Shown here piece after piece: positions 1-5,711 of a stretch of DNA of 5,711 nucleotides. A program made the translations under genes and the position numbers. This stretch comes from an uncultured Alistipes sp. Its GTDB lineage: Bacteria > Bacteroidota > Bacteroidia > Bacteroidales > Rikenellaceae. How positions within the stretch are numbered: the stretch's first letter is position 1; each line of letters starts with the position of its first letter. The notes below the pieces were generated by a model. It was not told where the DNA came from and searched no databases. It worked only from the letters and a program-made list of their open reading frames with translations. The DNA lies in NCBI GenBank assembly GCA_934754975.1, contig CAKVKI010000174.1, positions 1 to 5,711 on the forward strand, given 5' to 3'.

Positions 1-293
1 GCCAGCTGGGCATCTTCCTGCCGCTGATCGCCGTGAACTGCGCCATCATGGGCGGTTCGCTCTTCATGCAGCAGAAAGTCGATGCGCTGGAGCTGACTTC
101 GCTCTGGCAGTCGATCGTCTACGGTCTGGGCTCGGGTCTGGGCTGGTGGCTGGCTATCGTGATGATGGCCGCGATCCGCGAGAAGACGACTTACTCGCAG
201 ATTCCGGCCGCACTCAAAGGTCCGGGTATCGCGTTTATCATCACCGGTCTGATGGGTATCGCCTTCATGATCTTCTCGGGTATTCAGTTCTAA
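1..293 (+). CDS. nqrE: Na+-translocating NADH:quinone oxidoreductase subunit E, C-terminal part (5' end outside window)
   Basis: This is an integral inner-membrane subunit of the Na+-NQR complex, which oxidises NADH, reduces quinone and exports Na+. The frame is open from position 3 and gives 96 residues before the TAA at 291-293. The family is usually about 200 residues, so roughly the first half is missing. The segment begins [18 protein letters not shown], matching the conserved NqrE transmembrane stretch. Its Cys (codon 39-41) corresponds to one of the cysteines that, in the Vibrio cholerae enzyme, hold an iron centre between NqrD and NqrE within the membrane. Two further hydrophobic helices follow, around nt 108-170 and 225-290, consistent with the family's last membrane spans. 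nqrF starts 22 bases after the stop on the same strand, as in the standard nqrABCDEF order. A GTG at 33 lies inside the conserved helix and is not a plausible start. The related RnfA/RnfE family is an alternative, but the adjacent nqrF decides for NqrE. Confidence 0.93.
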   Translation, partial: QLGIFLPLIAVNCAIMGGSLFMQQKVDALELTSLWQSIVYGLGSGLGWWLAIVMMAAIREKTTYSQIPAALKGPGIAFIITGLMGIAFMIFSGIQF

Positions 294-315
294 CCTTAAA
301 AGAGATTCGGAAAAA

Positions 316-1578
316 ATGGAATTGACTATTATAGTTGCAATCATTGCCTTTCTGGTGGTAACCCTCGCTCTGGTGGGATTGCTTCTCTTCGCAAAGGCTA
401 AACTGACCTCGTCGGGCGAAGTGACGATCGACATCAACGACGGCGAGAAGGTCATCACGGCCGAGAGCGGTTCGACGCTGCTTTCGACGCTGGCCAACAA
501 CAAGGTATTTCTGCCTTCGGCCTGCGGCGGCGGCGGTTCGTGCGGCATGTGCAAATGCCAGGTGCTCGAAGGCGGCGGCGACATCCTGCCGACCGAAACC
601 GGTTTCATCCCGCGCAAGCTGGCCAAGGACCACTGGCGCCTGGGCTGTCAGGTCAAGGTGAAGGAAAACCTCAAGATCAAGGTCCCCGAAGCCGTACTCG
701 GCGTCAAGAAGTGGGAGTGCACGGTGGTCTCGAACCGCAATATCTCGACTTTCCTCAAGGAATTCGTCGTCAAGCTGCCCGAAGGCGAGAACCTCAAGTT
801 CCGCAGCGGCGGTTACATCCAGATCGACATCCCGAAGTACGATGCGATCAAGTTCTCGGACATGGATGTCGAAGAGACTTACCGCGCCGACTGGGACAAG
901 TTCAAGATGTGGGATCTGGTTACGACCAACCCCGAAGATACGTTCCGCGCCTACTCGATGGCCAACCATCCGGCCGAGGGCAATATCATCATGCTCAACA
1001 TCCGTATCGCCACACCGCCGTTCGACAAGGCGACGGGAGGCTTTATGAAGGTGAACCCGGGTATCTGCTCGTCGTATGTCTTCTCGCGCAAGCCGGGCGA
1101 CAAAATCACGATTTCGGGTCCTTACGGCGAATTCTTCCTGCCGGACAACCTGCCCGATACGCAGGAGCTGATCTTCATCGGCGGCGGCGCCGGCATGGCG
1201 CCCATGCGCAGCCACCTGATGCACCTGTTCAAGACCGAAAAGACCAAGCGTCCCGTTTCGTTCTGGTACGGCGCGCGTGCGCTGAAGGAGGTTCCCTATC
1301 TCGACGAGTTCCACGCCATCGAGAAGGATTTCCCCAATTTCTCGTTCAATCTGGCGCTCGACCGTCCCGATCCCGAAGCGGACGCCGCAGGCGTGAAGTA
1401 CACGCCGGGCTTCGTCCACAACGTGCTGTACGAGAATTACCTGAAGAACCATCAGGCTCCCGAGGACTGCATTTACCTGATGTGCGGGCCTCCGATGATG
1501 ATCGCTTCGGTGGTGAAGATGCTCGACAGCCTCGGCGTGCCGCCCGAGAATATTCTCTACGACAACTTCGGCTCATAA
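316..1578 (+). CDS. nqrF: Na+-translocating NADH:quinone oxidoreductase subunit F (NADH-oxidising FAD/2Fe-2S subunit)
   Basis: NqrF is the electron-entry subunit of Na+-NQR: it takes hydride from NADH onto FAD and passes electrons through a 2Fe-2S cluster to the membrane subunits. The 420-residue product is full length. Residues 3-26 form one N-terminal membrane anchor. A ferredoxin domain follows (about 33-125) with cluster ligands C70, C76, C79 and C111, the spacing expected for this family; C81 is extra. The FAD-binding motif RAYSMAN is at 211-217. An NAD(P)-binding glycine-rich loop, GGGAGMAPMRSH, is at 289-300, and CGPP is at 390-393. The protein ends ENILYDNFGS, the usual NqrF C-terminus. 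The ATG at 316 is chosen because it places the anchor at the very N-terminus. It is preceded by an A-rich leader with no clear Shine-Dalgarno, as is common in Bacteroidota. It is cotranscribed with nqrE and is the last gene of the operon, since an inverted repeat follows 39 bases after its stop. Confidence 0.97.
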   Translation: MELTIIVAIIAFLVVTLALVGLLLFAKAKLTSSGEVTIDINDGEKVITAESGSTLLSTLANNKVFLPSACGGGGSCGMCKCQVLEGGGDILPTETGFIPRKLAKDHWRLGCQVKVKENLKIKVPEAVLGVKKWECTVVSNRNISTFLKEFVVKLPEGENLKFRSGGYIQIDIPKYDAIKFSDMDVEETYRADWDKFKMWDLVTTNPEDTFRAYSMANHPAEGNIIMLNIRIATPPFDKATGGFMKVNPGICSSYVFSRKPGDKITISGPYGEFFLPDNLPDTQELIFIGGGAGMAPMRSHLMHLFKTEKTKRPVSFWYGARALKEVPYLDEFHAIEKDFPNFSFNLALDRPDPEADAAGVKYTPGFVHNVLYENYLKNHQAPEDCIYLMCGPPMMIASVVKMLDSLGVPPENILYDNFGS

Positions 1579-1617
1579 TGAGCGCAACGGCCTGACGGTA
1601 TTGCCGCAGGCGGATAA

Positions 1618-1661
1618 AAAAGGGAGACGGAAGCCTGAATTCAGGCTTCCGTCTCCCTTTT
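1618..1661. terminator. Bidirectional rho-independent terminator between convergent genes
   Basis: This is a perfect 44-base inverted repeat with two 22-base arms centred on GAATTC (1637-1642). The core arm is GGGAGACGGAAGCCTGAA at 1622-1639. In RNA it would fold into a very long GC-containing stem with a tiny AAUU loop. On the + strand the arm ends in CCCTTTT; on the - strand it ends in CCC followed by six T. Both directions therefore have a stem plus U-tract. It lies between the nqrF stop and the 3' end of the convergent VIT gene, so it most likely terminates both transcripts. Confidence 0.9.
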
Positions 1662-1704
1662 GATGTGCCGCCGATTAAAACCGGGAGCTGATTTTTATGT
1701 TCCG

Positions 1705-1774
1705 GCCGATCCTGCCGCCGATCCTGCCGCCATTTGGCGTCATTTGCCGCTGTCTGCCGCCATTATGCCGCCGC
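1705..1774. repeat. Short GC-rich repeats in the convergent spacer
   Basis: Two adjacent 12-base copies of GATCCTGCCGCC occupy 1708-1719 and 1720-1731, and the preceding GCC at 1705-1707 extends the period. TGCCGC recurs at 1713, 1725, 1745, 1755 and 1766, with CATTT or CATTA between some of the later copies. The copies are imperfect and irregularly spaced, so this is not a CRISPR array. It lies just downstream of the VIT gene's stop, in the likely 3' untranslated part of that transcript. No function can be assigned; replication slippage is a simple explanation. Confidence 0.6.
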
Positions 1775-1779
1775 ATGAA

Positions 1780-4725
1780 TTATTGCTTTTTGAAAGTGCC
1801 TATGTCCAGCATGTCGCCGTGGACGTTCTCTATTCTCACGACGATCCGCCTGCGTACCTGGGTGCTTAAGCCATAGTCGGCAAAGATGTCGGCGTAAACC
1901 ATTACGGGCATGACTTCGCCCTGTGTGCGGTTTGCGAAGTTGTTGATACTGATTTTGTACTCGCCTGCGGATGCGTTGCGTATTTTATACTCTTCGGGAC
2001 CGAAGCCGTCGGTGAAGTCTTGGGAGCAGTTTCCCCCGTTCATGGTCCGCCTGTGGGCGTAATAGCATACTTCTCCGTTCGGCTCTTTCACATGGAGGTC
2101 GATGTCGCAGTTGTCCGTTCCCCACGATATCACGACCCGGTTGTCTATCGGCATCGCATAGATAAGGCGCTTGTCGATTTTTGAAAGGTCCAGCTCTGTC
2201 TTGTGACGTGCGACGAGCGAATTCAGCTCTGCGAACACCACCGGTTTGATCTCGTCGAAACGCCTCCATCTTCTGGTGAGGATGGAATTGAACGTGTCCA
2301 GCGCTCTCTGGTACTGCGAATCGTATTCCAGCGCCAGCGCCAGGTCGCGCAGTGGCTGCGGATGCTCCGGCCGGAGTGCCGCCAGGTACTCAAAAGCCCT
2401 GACCGCTTCGGGCGTCATCTGATATTCTACCAGTTTCTGGCCGTAATTCTGCACCATCTGCGAATCCTGGTTGGTTATCTCGACAATGTTGCCCAGGACC
2501 TGCTCCGCCAAGGGTTTCATCCCTTTTTTCAGCAGCAGGTCCGCCACGTCGATATAGAACATCGGCTGATACAGATAGCCCTCCCTGAGCATCAGATAAG
2601 TTTCGTAAAGCTTGTCCTGCGGAGCTTTTTCGAGTATCTTGAGGTATGGTTCGTCGGGGGTGTACGGATTGAGTTCGATGCTGTTTTGTTTGACGGAATT
2701 GCCGTCCGCTCCGGAATCTCCGTTGCCGACCATCTTGCTCGCTTCAGCCGAATCGGAGACTATGTAGAATACTTCGGTCTCTTCTACCTCTTCGGCTTCG
2801 ACCGGCGGTATGATTATATCAGCGATTTCAGCATCATCACTAACCTGCAGTATGAAATCCGCCACATTCCGGGGGATATCCATAGGCTGGGGAATATCTG
2901 TAGGCGATAGCTTATCCTGCGCTTTTTTCTTGTCGAATTTCGTATTCCACCAGTCGATTACGCCTTGGTAATAAGTGTTGAAATCGTCGGCTACGATGCT
3001 GTCGGGCATGATATCCCGTTTTTCGGCCTGCGCTTTGGATCTTTGGTGTACGCCGAGCTGCCGGAAGTATTCGTGGGTTTGCAGCTCCTTCGGGGGCGTA
3101 ATTTCATATTGCACATAATCGCCGATATCTTCGAGGACCAGAAGCGAGGTGTACTTCGTCACCACTCCGGCTTCGGTGGCCAGTTGTACGATCCGGGCCT
3201 TGTTTTTCGCCTCGCCCTCCGCCGCCAGCCGTTTTATTTTCTGCGCCGCCAGCAGCCGCTCGAACGGAAACGGCGTCTGCGGATTAAGTTCGTAAGCCCT
3301 GCTTTCGGCGCCGGATAATACGACGGAGAGGTTGTTCCCGCTCCCTGCCGCATCTCCGCCGGCCGCAATTTCAAAGGTTTTTCCATCCGTCAGCTCTACC
3401 GACAACCGAATCGCTTTTCCCGATATTTTTCCGCAGATCGCATGAATGTCATCTATTATATCCCCTTTTTCTACTGAAATATCGACGATGCGGCCCTCTG
3501 TCGCTTTTATGTTTTTTATCTTGACGACATTGCTGCAGGCTTTGCTTACGGCATCTTCGATTTTGCTGGTGTTCAAATCTATATGTCTGGCTCCAAGTGC
3601 TTTGAGCGCTTCGAAATCGCAGATGCTGCCTGACGTGACAGCCACCGTATTGGCATCCAGTTTCGCCGCTTTCTCGCCCAGCGACGACACTCCGTCCGAG
3701 AACAGCAGTATATTGCCGTCGCCGTTTTTCAGGGAAGCCAATGCGCTTATGTCGCTCCGTCCGTCGTATACGGTCGCTTTTATGCGTTCTGTCAGCTCTT
3801 CGGACGATCGGATATCCATGGGCGCCGATAACTTATTGTTATACGTGTAAAGTTTTATCGACGACGGGACGGCGCTTGCAAGATAAGCTTCCAGAAAAGC
3901 GATCTCCCGTTCTTTATCCCTGTTCAGCCCTGAGAGCGAATTATCCCAGACGACCGTGAGCGGCCTGCCGACATTCCTGCCTTTAAATCCTGTCTTCGGC
4001 AGTACGGCATAGAACCAGGATTCTTCTGCCGATGCCGGTCCCGTGAGGCTCTCGACGGTCGAAGAGCGCGGTATGGTGAATACCAACGGCTTGTCGTAGG
4101 TGAAATTTTTCTTTTCCACCGCCGCGCTGTACCTGTCGGCGCCTTTGCTGAATGTAAAATTGTCCAGAGATCCCGCTTTTACCTCCGGTTTTACAAAATC
4201 CTTATACACATCCACACCGAGCGAAAATGTTTCATACCGGGCATCCACTCCTCCCGTAAGCGAATAGACATATTCATTACCGGATATGGGCAGTTGCTGC
4301 TGCGTTACGATTATCGTCCTGCGCGAGCCGCGGGCCGGCACGGGATATATCCTCAGCCGGTAATTATTTCCTTCGACCTTCTCGACCAATCCCGGATCTA
4401 CGCGTCTGTTTACGATCTCTTCGAACGTCTCGCGTGCCTTGTCCTTATCTACCACGACGGCGCGGCGCATCCTGCCGTCGATGTCGAGGTAATAGTCCAC
4501 CACCTCTTCGTCCGGCGACATCGGCAGCGTAAGCCGGTACTCCATATCCCGTCCGTTGGGGTTGCAGACGGTCATTTCATAGCGTGTAAATGCCAGCGAA
4601 CCGATCACTTCAACATTTACCGACAAATTTTGTACGGTCACTTTCTTCTCCGTTTGTGCCATTGTATTATTATTAAACAGGATAATCGCTGAAAGGGCTG
4701 CTGCGGCCTTGATAAAGTATCTCAT
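1780..4725 (-). CDS. Exported VIT / vWA-like / DUF2135 multidomain protein
   Basis: This is a 981-residue protein of unknown specific function. A signal peptide is visible (residues 1-23, hydrophobic core AAAALSAIILF, probable cleavage after TMA before Q24) with no lipobox Cys, so a periplasmic or secreted location is expected. Residues about 28-150 form a VIT (vault/inter-alpha-trypsin) domain, with CNPNGRDMEYRLTLP at 54-68 and RLRIYPVPARGSRR at 123-136. Residues about 253-400 are von Willebrand A-like. The metal-site pattern DNSLS (261-265), S324 in DGRSD and D344 in LLFSDG fits a MIDAS. LATEAGVVTKYTSLLVLE (515-532) is the motif that typically follows vWA in VIT proteins. A hydrophilic, partly acidic linker spans about 560-690, and about 700-845 looks helical and TPR-like. 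The C-terminus (about 865-981: TDNCDIDLHVKEPNGEVCYY, then DGFGPEEY, ending DIGTF) matches DUF2135/YfaP. The ATG at 4723-4725 gives the complete signal peptide. It is monocistronic here, convergent with nqrF and divergent from hppA. Domain calls are by eye; the helical region is the least certain. Confidence 0.88.
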   Translation of the reverse strand: MRYFIKAAAALSAIILFNNNTMAQTEKKVTVQNLSVNVEVIGSLAFTRYEMTVCNPNGRDMEYRLTLPMSPDEEVVDYYLDIDGRMRRAVVVDKDKARETFEEIVNRRVDPGLVEKVEGNNYRLRIYPVPARGSRRTIIVTQQQLPISGNEYVYSLTGGVDARYETFSLGVDVYKDFVKPEVKAGSLDNFTFSKGADRYSAAVEKKNFTYDKPLVFTIPRSSTVESLTGPASAEESWFYAVLPKTGFKGRNVGRPLTVVWDNSLSGLNRDKEREIAFLEAYLASAVPSSIKLYTYNNKLSAPMDIRSSEELTERIKATVYDGRSDISALASLKNGDGNILLFSDGVSSLGEKAAKLDANTVAVTSGSICDFEALKALGARHIDLNTSKIEDAVSKACSNVVKIKNIKATEGRIVDISVEKGDIIDDIHAICGKISGKAIRLSVELTDGKTFEIAAGGDAAGSGNNLSVVLSGAESRAYELNPQTPFPFERLLAAQKIKRLAAEGEAKNKARIVQLATEAGVVTKYTSLLVLEDIGDYVQYEITPPKELQTHEYFRQLGVHQRSKAQAEKRDIMPDSIVADDFNTYYQGVIDWWNTKFDKKKAQDKLSPTDIPQPMDIPRNVADFILQVSDDAEIADIIIPPVEAEEVEETEVFYIVSDSAEASKMVGNGDSGADGNSVKQNSIELNPYTPDEPYLKILEKAPQDKLYETYLMLREGYLYQPMFYIDVADLLLKKGMKPLAEQVLGNIVEITNQDSQMVQNYGQKLVEYQMTPEAVRAFEYLAALRPEHPQPLRDLALALEYDSQYQRALDTFNSILTRRWRRFDEIKPVVFAELNSLVARHKTELDLSKIDKRLIYAMPIDNRVVISWGTDNCDIDLHVKEPNGEVCYYAHRRTMNGGNCSQDFTDGFGPEEYKIRNASAGEYKISINNFANRTQGEVMPVMVYADIFADYGLSTQVRRRIVVRIENVHGDMLDIGTFKKQ

Positions 4726-4778
4726 AATCGGTATGTATTAAATTTAACGGGCAGATAGCGACATGCGGTCTGGGGCTG

Positions 4779-4797
4779 ATAACCGGATCCGGCTTAT
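4779..4797 (-). other. Small inverted repeat in the predicted leader of the VIT/vWA mRNA
   Basis: CCGGATCCGG (4783-4792) is a perfect 10-base palindrome. ATAA on one side and TTAT on the other extend it with one unpaired base (4793). In the - strand RNA it could form a short bulged hairpin with a GAUC loop, about 55 bases before the start codon. It could equally be a protein-binding site or chance. Confidence 0.3.
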
Positions 4798-4815
4798 TTT
4801 TGCAGGTTCCGTAAA

Positions 4816-4845
4816 CAAATATAGCAAAATAGCCCGCTCTTCAAA
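4816..4845 (-). promoter_or_regulatory. Predicted Bacteroidota-type promoter of the VIT/vWA gene
   Basis: Read on the - strand, TATATTTG (4823 down to 4816) matches the Bacteroidota -7 element TAnnTTTG. TTTG at 4845-4842 lies 18 bases upstream and fits the -33 element, with spacing close to that usually described. Transcription would start near 4805-4810, leaving an untranslated leader of about 80 bases before the ATG at 4725. The prediction rests on motif and position alone. Confidence 0.7.
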
Positions 4846-4943
4846 AATTATCGCTCTTTTTTTTGTGGAGGAGCTGTGTGCCGCCGGGGATTTTTTGTGC
4901 CGCAAATGATCCTTTCGCGGGGACGGATTTTCGGGAATTTTAG

Positions 4944-4951
4944 TATATTTG
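4944..4951 (+). promoter_or_regulatory. Predicted -7 promoter element of hppA
   Basis: TATATTTG on the + strand matches the Bacteroidota -7 consensus TAnnTTTG and is identical to the element found on the opposite strand for the divergent gene. It would start transcription around 4957-4960, giving a leader of about 35 bases, A/T-rich and without a Shine-Dalgarno, up to the ATG at 4994. No good TTTG -33 partner is seen 18-21 bases upstream, where the sequence is GC-rich, so the element is only half supported. Confidence 0.6.
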
Positions 4952-4993
4952 TAATAACAACCGATTACCAATTTAAAATCAAATTTTATTGAA

Positions 4994-5711
4994 ATGAACA
5001 TTCCTTCCATTTTCTGGATCGTTCCCCTTGCCGCGATTATCGCCCTGATACTGGCCTGGGCGTTTTACCGTGCGATGAAGCGTGAGGACGAAGGTACGCC
5101 GCGCATGCGCGAAATCGCCGAGCATGTGCGCAAGGGCGCTATGGCCTACCTGCGCCAGCAGTATAAGGTCGTCGCCATCGTGTTCGTCGTGCTGGCGCTG
5201 TTTTTCGCCTATCTGGCCTATGGCGCCGGGGTGCAGAATCCGTGGGTGCCCTTCGCCTTCCTGACGGGCGGATTCTTCTCGGGCCTGGCCGGCTTTTTCG
5301 GCATGAAGACCGCGACCTACGCTTCGGCGCGTACGGCCAACGCCGCCCGCCAGTCGCTCGACCGCGGCCTGAAAGTCGCTTTCCGCAGCGGCGCGGTGAT
5401 GGGGCTGGTCGTAGTGGGGCTGGGCCTGCTCGACATTTCGTTCTGGTACGTCATCCTCGAATATTTCGTCGATGTCACCGGACCGCAGAAACTCGTCGTC
5501 ATCACGACCACCATGCTGACCTTCGGCATGGGCGCTTCGACGCAGGCGCTCTTCGCGCGCGTCGGCGGCGGCATCTATACCAAGGCGGCCGACGTGGGCG
5601 CCGACCTCGTGGGCAAGGTCGAAGCGGGAATTCCCGAAGACGACCCGCGCAATCCCGCGACCATCGCCGACAATGTGGGCGACAACGTGGGCGACGTGGC
5701 CGGCATGGGCG
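4994..5711 (+). CDS. hppA: Membrane-bound ion-translocating inorganic pyrophosphatase, N-terminal part (3' end outside window)
   Basis: HppA hydrolyses pyrophosphate to phosphate in the inner membrane and pumps H+ and/or Na+ outward. The first 239 residues are present; the family is usually about 650-800, so most of the protein lies beyond the window. Membrane segments appear near residues 6-24, 58-76, 85-104, 132-148 and 167-186. The signature catalytic loop is intact: GGGIYTKAADVGADLVGKVE at 191-210, then IPEDDPRNPATIADNVGDNVGD at about 213-234. By alignment with the mung bean enzyme (R242, K250, D253, D257, E268, D279, D283, D287), the matching residues here are R189, K197, D200, D204, E215, D226, D230 and D234, all conserved. 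The ATG at 4994 gives a first helix at the N-terminus and follows an A/T-rich leader. The residues that decide K+ dependence lie past the window edge, and I cannot settle the pumped ion from this part. Confidence 0.96.
   Translation, partial: MNIPSIFWIVPLAAIIALILAWAFYRAMKREDEGTPRMREIAEHVRKGAMAYLRQQYKVVAIVFVVLALFFAYLAYGAGVQNPWVPFAFLTGGFFSGLAGFFGMKTATYASARTANAARQSLDRGLKVAFRSGAVMGLVVVGLGLLDISFWYVILEYFVDVTGPQKLVVITTTMLTFGMGASTQALFARVGGGIYTKAADVGADLVGKVEAGIPEDDPRNPATIADNVGDNVGDVAGMG

Noticed and set aside
265..1452. A 395-codon open frame on the - strand opposite nqrF
   Set aside because: It lies wholly over a clear nqrF and gives an Arg/Leu/Val/Asp-rich translation with no recognisable domain. 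This is the usual mirror of G/C-ending codons in a GC-rich gene.
540..1595. A 351-codon open frame on the + strand inside nqrF
   Set aside because: It is an out-of-frame reading of nqrF. Its translation is rich in Arg, Gly and Pro with no domain.
1618..1661. The palindrome as a transposon end or phage attachment site
   Set aside because: No transposase or integrase is present, no target duplication is visible, and U-tracts on both sides between convergent genes fit a terminator better.
1705..1774. The TGCCGC repeats as a CRISPR-like array
   Set aside because: The repeat units are 6-12 bases with spacers of 4-14 bases, irregular, and without cas genes nearby.
1660..1869. A 69-codon open frame on the + strand after the terminator
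   Set aside because: It begins within the terminator flank, reads through the repeat tract and then runs antisense to the end of the VIT/vWA gene. Nothing supports translation.
2203..2910. A 235-codon open frame on the + strand opposite the VIT/vWA gene
   Set aside because: It is antisense to a gene with clear domains, has no promoter or leader signals that I can see, and its translation matches no family I know.
4744..5010. An 88-codon open frame on the - strand in the divergent spacer
   Set aside because: It overlaps the start of hppA and contains both predicted promoters. Its Lys/Ser/Ile-rich translation reflects A/T-rich regulatory DNA.

Overview
The window looks like chromosomal DNA from a GC-rich gut-type Bacteroidota, most plausibly near Alistipes/Rikenellaceae. 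The genus is inference. The phylum rests on TAnnTTTG-type promoter elements, A/T-rich leaders with no strong Shine-Dalgarno, and the gene content. Nothing in it suggests a phage, transposon, CRISPR array, tRNA or rRNA.

Layout: positions 1-293 hold the C-terminal half of nqrE and 316-1578 hold a complete nqrF. These are the last two genes of a Na+-translocating NADH:quinone oxidoreductase operon on the + strand. A perfect 44-base inverted repeat at 1618-1661 follows, followed by a short repeat-rich spacer. A long gene on the - strand (1780-4725) converges on that spacer. It encodes a 981-residue exported protein with an N-terminal VIT domain, a von Willebrand A-like domain with a recognisable metal site, a probable helical-repeat region and a C-terminal DUF2135 (YfaP-like) domain. 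A 268-base A/T-rich divergent spacer (4726-4993) carries a TATATTTG element on each strand. The window ends inside hppA (4994 onward, + strand), a membrane-bound ion-pumping pyrophosphatase.

How the genes relate: NqrE and NqrF belong to one respiratory Na+ pump, and HppA is a second primary ion pump driven by pyrophosphate, so the flanks of the window are both membrane energetics. The VIT/vWA/DUF2135 protein is transcribed in the opposite direction with its own promoter and shared terminator. It is therefore an independent unit, and nothing seen here ties it to the pumps. It is the least characterised gene present and the best candidate for follow-up. I did not find a clearly new multi-gene system.
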